64,000 nucleotides of DNA, taken from Lathyrus oleraceus. Lineage: Eukaryota > Streptophyta > Magnoliopsida > Fabales > Fabaceae. The notes beneath the pieces were generated by a model. That model saw nothing but the letters and a program-made list of their open reading frames with translations, was not told where the DNA came from and made no database searches. The DNA lies in the NCBI RefSeq assembly GCF_024323335.1, contig NC_066580.1, positions 85,359,391-85,423,390 on the forward strand, read 5' to 3'. Shown piece after piece: positions 59,298 to 64,000 of the stretch (position 1 is the first letter of the stretch; each line of letters opens with the position of its first letter). Position numbers and translations under genes: made by a program.

Positions 59298-59466
59298 TCT
59301 GACTTATGAACAACTGTAGGAACGCCCACAGTGACCCAATTGTGACAGATCCCTCCAGGGATGACAAATGCCAGTATCCTTCGCATCAACAGCTTCCGCT
59401 TTTGAACAACCCTCTTCGTTGAAGACCTCAGAAGAAAAGCCATCGCCAGCCCGGGGCTTGTTATCT
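59298..59466 (-). pseudogene. Remnant of the gag-pro tail in G
   Basis: Corresponds to 159-391 of A, with internal deletions. Protease and everything between the end of gag and this tail are missing, and the fusion puts gag into another frame, so gag stops three codons after the joint. Confidence 0.7.
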
Positions 59467-61056
59467 TCAAGCTTGATTACCATTGTGACCCAAGTCCTTA
59501 AAGCTCAGAATCCCTGATCTCATAAGGTCCTGCACCTTATTCTTCAACTGAAAGCAGCTTTCCACATCATGACCAGGAGCACCCGAATGATACACACAAT
59601 GCTGATCAGGCCTATACCACCATCGAGGGTTGACAGGTATAGCCGGCGGGTCTCTGGGAGTAATCAAGTTCCGCTCTATCAAAGCGGGATACAGTTCTGC
59701 GTATGACATAGGGATCAGATCAAAAGTGATATTCTTCCTCTCATTACTCGTACCAGCTTGATTACCACTGTGAGGCTGGTAAGCCTGCTGTTGAGGACGA
59801 TGTTGTTGATGTTGATATTGCTGAGCTGGTCTTCTCTGCTGTTGGGGATGAGTTGCTGGAGTAGTCACAGCAGCAACTTGCCGATACTGTCCTCTGTTCA
59901 CATTCCTCCTACGATGCACAGCATTGGTTTCACCCTCTCCCCTTCTGGGTGCCCCAGAGGATGGCTTTTTAGAACTCGAAGAACTTGAAGAGTCAGGATC
60001 TTGGATCTTACCTGCTTTGATAAGACTCTCTATTCTCTCCCCACAGACAACAACATCAGAAAAGCTACTGAACGGGCAACTCCCCAGGCGATCCATGAAC
60101 ACACCCTGCAAGGTCCCGATGAACATGTCAGTCAGCTCTCTCTCCAACATCGGAGGTTGTACTCTTACGGCTAGCTCACACCATCTCTGGGCGTACTCTT
60201 TGAAGCTTTCCCTAGTCTTCTGACACAAGCTCTGCAGCTGAGTTCGGCTTGGCGCCATATCCATGTTGTGTTTGTATTGCCTCAGAAAGGATTCACCCAG
60301 ATCTTTCCAGCTTCTGACTGATTCTTTCTTCAGATCCATGTACCAGTCCAAGGAAGCCCCAGATAGACTATCCTGGAAAAAATACATCCACATCTTTTCA
60401 TCGTCAGTATATGCTGAGATCTTCCTGAAGTAAGCCTGCACATGAGTGCGAGGACAGGAAGTGCCATTGTATTTATCAAAGGATGGCGCTTTGAACTTGT
60501 AAGGGATCCTCAACCCATCAACCAAACCCATATCAGTCACATCAAACCCAAGAGAGGTCAGACATTCCATAGCTCGGATCTTCTCAGCAAGGGCATCAAC
60601 TTTCCTATCCCTCTCTTCAGTCCTCACTACATCATCGTCTTCACTAAGCAAAGTGAACATGTCCTCTTGTCGGTCAACCAACGGAGCAGGATGACGAACC
60701 GGAGCCCGGGTAGCTCTGGCATTAACAGTCTCTGCAGCAAGAGGTTGTCCATTAATCCGAAGACCCCTCAAATCATCTCTCATGGAATAATCAGTGATGG
60801 GAGCAGCAACAACATTATCATGAACAGGCACACCCACTGGTGAAGCACGGTTGGACGGTGGAATCACGGCTTCCTGTCTTTGGGCTAAGGCACGCAGCTC
60901 CTCTTGCCCCTGAACAACCCCTTGCATCATCGTCACAAAGTGGGCCATGTTTGCCCTCATCTCAGCCAATTCTGCTTGAACATGGTCCATATTCCTCTGA
61001 TGATTCAATCTGGTTGAGTAACGGTGCGGTCGCTGATCAGCTATCCTGCCTGACAC
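59467..61056 (-). CDS. Ogre gag of element G (intact frame)
   Basis: The frame is open from 61056 (GTG, no ATG) to TGA at 59469-59467. The first ATG is at 60990 and matches the start proposed for C (24677); from there it is 507 residues. N-terminal helix (about residues 5-50), then a Pro/Ala linker. The gag capsid-like domain lies at about 150-310, with YKFKAPSFDKYNG, ASLDWYMDL and FKEYAQRWCELA. It is followed by a Ser-rich and a Gln/His-rich linker. The zinc knuckle has C-x2-H-x5-H-x4-C near the C-terminus. There is no stop or frameshift in a window where most other genes are broken, which suggests either recent activity or a need for gag. Confidence 0.85.
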   Translation of the reverse strand: MSGRIADQRPHRYSTRLNHQRNMDHVQAELAEMRANMAHFVTMMQGVVQGQEELRALAQRQEAVIPPSNRASPVGVPVHDNVVAAPITDYSMRDDLRGLRINGQPLAAETVNARATRAPVRHPAPLVDRQEDMFTLLSEDDDVVRTEERDRKVDALAEKIRAMECLTSLGFDVTDMGLVDGLRIPYKFKAPSFDKYNGTSCPRTHVQAYFRKISAYTDDEKMWMYFFQDSLSGASLDWYMDLKKESVRSWKDLGESFLRQYKHNMDMAPSRTQLQSLCQKTRESFKEYAQRWCELAVRVQPPMLERELTDMFIGTLQGVFMDRLGSCPFSSFSDVVVCGERIESLIKAGKIQDPDSSSSSSSKKPSSGAPRRGEGETNAVHRRRNVNRGQYRQVAAVTTPATHPQQQRRPAQQYQHQQHRPQQQAYQPHSGNQAGTSNERKNITFDLIPMSYAELYPALIERNLITPRDPPAIPVNPRWWYRPDQHCVYHSGAPGHDVESCFQLKNKVQDLMRSGILSFKDLGHNGNQA

Positions 61057-61249
61057 AAGAACCAGAGTGAGAAGTCACGAACAAGAACACTTGTTATGCA
61101 GAATGATATGAGTATAATGCTAATGTATATGATGCACATGATATGTTCATTCCTCAGGCATTCAAAGAGCCTGATTCATCTTCAAAAGACGGCAACCTGC
61201 AGCAAGAACAACACAGAAGCACAGAAACACCATACACAAGAGTAATGAG
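61057..61249 (-). other. Upstream flank of G gag, truncated by H
   Basis: Remaining 193 bp of the ORF1-gag spacer of G. No coding frame. H begins at 61250. Confidence 0.6.
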
Positions 61250-61539
61250 TGTCATACCCCGAAATTCACCCTACTCCGATACAACTTTCATCTGATTCAT
61301 GGCCCTACTGCACATGCATGCTTTCATTATCTCCTCATCATAATTATATTAACTTTCATAACCAAATACACATTGCATGGGATCAAGGCATGATTTTAAA
61401 AAAAAAATTAAAAAAAAAAATTAAAAAAAAAAAAGAGGAAAAGGGGGGAAACCGGATTTTGCCTCCCACACTCCAAAAAAAAGAGCTTTTTTTTGCACAA
61501 AGGGTATTTGGTTCCCCCCATTTTCCCACTAACTTTCCC

Positions 61540-61548
61540 TATAAATAG
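61540..61548 (+). promoter_or_regulatory. TATA box of LTR H
   Basis: TATAAATAG in a pyrimidine-rich setting, 290 bp into the LTR, followed about 25 bases later by a C/T-rich initiator-like stretch. Confidence 0.6.
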
Positions 61549-63655
61549 ATGCACCATTCCCCTTCATTTTTCATGCTTTCTAGCGCCCAAAATTGATGAA
61601 AAAATATCATTCAACCCCTCTTCTCCAAACCTAAATCAAAACCCAAAAAAAATTTCTCTCCCAAAAGTCACCACTACCAACTTTTTTTCATTTCACATTT
61701 TTTTCCTCAAAGTTTTTCACTCTCTAACACTCATAACCCAATCCTTTTACTAAGCTTTCACCACAAATATTTTTATCCCAAACCCCTTACTTCACATTCA
61801 AGCTCAACACCATTTCTACCTAGCTTTTTTTCACATTTTGTGGGTAATGATTTTAACTTAAACTTTTTAACTTTTAGTTTCTTTTTTTTATTAAAAATGA
61901 TTGCTTGTTCTTGGTTGGTCTTTTGAGATGGTTTAGATTAAAGCTTGCAAAAAAAAGATTGACTTTGGTTTACTCACCCTTTTTTAAAGATTTTTTACTC
62001 TTACTATCCTTTTTCACCTTTTTGTGGTTGCTTTGTGTATGTTATCATTTTCTTTTATTATGGACTTGTTGTTGTGTTTGTTTGGTTGATGAGGTCTATT
62101 AGATCTTTACCATGGTTGTTTAGAGTTGATTAAATCTTCAATGTTTCAAACCTATCTATGGTTGATCAATAGATCATTCATGATACTTTGAGGCATTGAT
62201 AGATTGCCTCTATTTTAACCATATTTGGGTCATTTGATGCATAGATGAAACCATGTCTTTACATTAACTTGCTAATCCATTTGCTTATTGTTACTAACTA
62301 CTAAATATTAACTCCTAACATTTATATTATTGCACTTTATTTTTTTTGCAATTTATTTTATTGTTCACTTTATTTCAAGTATTTTATGTTTATGTTTATT
62401 GTTATCTAACTATATCATTTACATTATGCTAATTTATTTACTACCTTATTATCTTGTTAAATAAAAGAGGAATAAAAATAAAAGAAAGAGAACAAATCAC
62501 TTTTTTTTAATACTAATAGATGAACTTAAGGTTGCATAACTTTCTTTGTTACAAATCTATTGTTAGTTGATTTTTTAATCATCTTCAATACTTTGCATCA
62601 ATGATAAGCTATCCCTTAATGTGTCATATTTTAAGTCTTTTTGGCATAAGAAAATAGTCTTAAAAAATATTCATTTTTGTACATATTACTAACCACTAAT
62701 TTTACTTCATTAATTTTGTTTGCCATTAACCTTTGTTATTGTGATTTTGGTATTATTGACTTATATTTGTTTTATATCATTTATACTCACTAACCATTAC
62801 TATTGTGATATTGTTTCTTTTCTTTGTAATTTACTTTTATGTCATTACCTTGTAATTTACATTAAAGTACTCATCATCATCATTGTACAAATTCATCATG
62901 CATGTTTATTTACTTGTTATTTATTTTATTATCATCAAACATTAAAAACAACAAAAACATGATAAAATGATAAGACAAAAATATTCATTCCACTCTTAAT
63001 CAACTTGGACTTAGAGGATTTCATTTTAGAACCCTTGCTTGGAGGTCTTTCCCTTATCTTTGTGATACTTTGTAAATGTTGGATTTTATTTGTAACTTAC
63101 ATTCATGATTGTAAGAATGGCATCATGGCACCACCTTAGGGGGACATGTTTGTAAGACCATTATCCTTTGTTTAGTTTAGGTCACTTTTGCACACAAAAG
63201 ACTTTCTCTTGGGCTACCTTACAATGAGACTCTTTAATTTCTTGTTGGTTACTTTGCATTCATGTTGCATAAGCCAAATTTCATAATCAAAATAAAATAA
63301 ACCCTTGATTCAACGTCAAGTGGCATTTTTCTTAGCCAAATTCAAAAATACTTAATAATTACGATTATTATTGTGCGCCATGAGCCTTAAGTGGTGGAGA
63401 ATGAGTGAGAATGGAGCATTCCTACCTTTACTCTGATTATTTTGGACGCAAGACGCTTGACTTGTTGTCTAGAATAATCACCTCCGCCCATAGACTTTAG
63501 TACAATATAATCACAAACATTCTTTCATAAAACCCTTATTCAAGGTAAAAACAATATAACTCATCAAACTCTTTTTTGTGCCTTAGGGCATCATCCCAAA
63601 AAACCCTTTTTTCAAAGGTAAAATTAACCAACACACAGATATTTTCTACTCCGAA

Positions 63656-63698
63656 CTACGGAGCTCTGATTCCTCAACCCCGAATGAGTGATACGTAG
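63656..63698 (+). promoter_or_regulatory. Conserved LTR hairpin 1, copy in H
   Basis: Outer arms CTACG (63656-63660) and CGTAG (63694-63698), with an inner stem CTCA/TGAG (63673-63676 with 63685-63688). Confidence 0.55.
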
Positions 63699-63823
63699 GC
63701 ACAAGGGCCACAATCCTTGGCGAGCACTATAATAACAAAAACACCCCATTCTTTCCACACATTCTTTTGAAAATAAAACAATAATAGATAAATCCCATGT
63801 ATGTAAAACAACCCAAATGGTTC

Positions 63824-63839
63824 CCATGGAGTACCATGG
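63824..63839 (+). promoter_or_regulatory. Conserved LTR hairpin 2, copy in H
   Basis: CCATGG-AGTA-CCATGG, followed by ACG and about 20 bases later ACCTTCCC, as in the other LTRs. The two central stem pairs are swapped relative to CCTAGG. Confidence 0.6.
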
Positions 63840-64000
63840 ACGTAAGGGGTTCTAATACCTTCCCCTTACGTAACCGACTTTCGAACCCAAATCTCGGTTG
63901 CGAGACCGATTCCTTATTCTCCTTTTAGCGCTTCTCGTGCGCGTCTCTTTTCCGAGGGTTTTATCGACTATTTCCCCTCTCCTCTCTGATAGAGGTGAAC

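Larger units (their letters stand above)
49264..61249 (-). mobile_element. Element G: gag-bearing Ogre derivative with protease, RT and RNase H deleted
   Basis: Minus strand order: gag (61056-59467), gag-pro tail, intron, RT N-terminus, A/G-rich filler, integrase C-terminus, hairpins, inverted repeat, minisatellites, polypurine tract, 3' LTR (53994-49264). The 5' LTR is not seen because H is inserted at 61250. Compared with A about 2.9 kb of RT-RNase H-integrase is missing, plus the protease. Signals needed in cis (polypurine tract, LTR, intron sites) are kept. Possible target duplication GTCAG at 49259-49263, partner not visible. Confidence 0.85.
61250..64000 (+). mobile_element. Element H: LTR of another Ogre relative, running off the window
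   Basis: Starts TGTCATACCCCGAAATTC; bases 61245-61249 (atgag) may be the target duplication. Landmarks on the plus strand: TTAAAAAAAAAA-type tract (61393-61436), TATA box (61540), hairpin 1 (63656-63698) and hairpin 2 (63824-63839). By comparison with G the LTR end should lie within about 50 bp after 64000. At least 2.75 kb long. Whether it is a 5', 3' or solo LTR cannot be told. No gene. Confidence 0.8.

Noticed and set aside
59298..59466. Gag-pro tail in G as a functional protein
   Set aside because: It is out of frame with gag, lacks any protease motif and is internally deleted.
61393..61436. A-rich tract in H as a LINE or SINE tail
   Set aside because: It lies inside the LTR, about 100 bp upstream of the TATA box, with no non-LTR sequence or duplication next to it.
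1..64000. CRISPR arrays, tRNA or rRNA genes, bacterial-type operons
   Set aside because: None seen. The tandem repeats have no spacer structure, and the only tRNA-related sequences are primer binding sites.

Overview
The window is plant nuclear DNA made entirely of LTR retrotransposons nested in one another; I see no host gene, tRNA, rRNA or CRISPR array. Ogre-type Ty3/gypsy elements with LTRs near 5 kb, an intron before RT and a second, archaeal-type RNase H, together with Athila and SIRE/Maximus-like copia pieces, point to a legume, most likely tribe Fabeae (pea, vetch, faba bean or lentil relatives). This is inferred from element content only.

Layout, left to right. Element A (1-13152, +) is the 3' part of an Ogre: tail of gag-pro, intron, RT-RNaseH-integrase with a single stop, a long repetitive 3' UTR and the 3' LTR. 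It sits in the env-like gene of Athila element B (13153-22984, -), whose pol is also split by a copia solo LTR (16012-17122) with target duplication CTGTT. B sits in ORF1 of an old decayed Ogre, C (22985-30841, +). C stops in its integrase at a 342-bp foreign fragment (30842-31183), into which Ogre D (31184-about 37300, +) is inserted: 5' LTR, PBS, leader and start of ORF1. D is broken by a Retand-like Tat element, E (about 37300-49263, -), with sense RNaseH-integrase and a multi-exon gene on the opposite strand. The 3' LTR of E holds an Ogre solo LTR, F (37885-42847, -), with target duplication ATCCA. E is cut by G (49264-61249, -), a deleted Ogre relative with 3' LTR, repetitive 3' UTR, no RT-RNaseH and almost no integrase, but an open gag. 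G is cut by the LTR of H (61250-64000, +), which runs off the window.

Most worth a second look: (1) two short hairpins shared by all five long LTRs (A, D, F, G, H), 160-410 bp from the LTR end, with stems that change in a compensating way; (2) three hairpins directly after the integrase stop in A and G; (3) an inverted copy of the start of the RT exon in the 3' UTR of A and G; (4) the antisense plant-mobile-domain-like gene of E, which has its own promoter-like region and introns; (5) G as a gag-only derivative. Every boundary and base pairing here was read by eye; no alignment, folding or database search was run.
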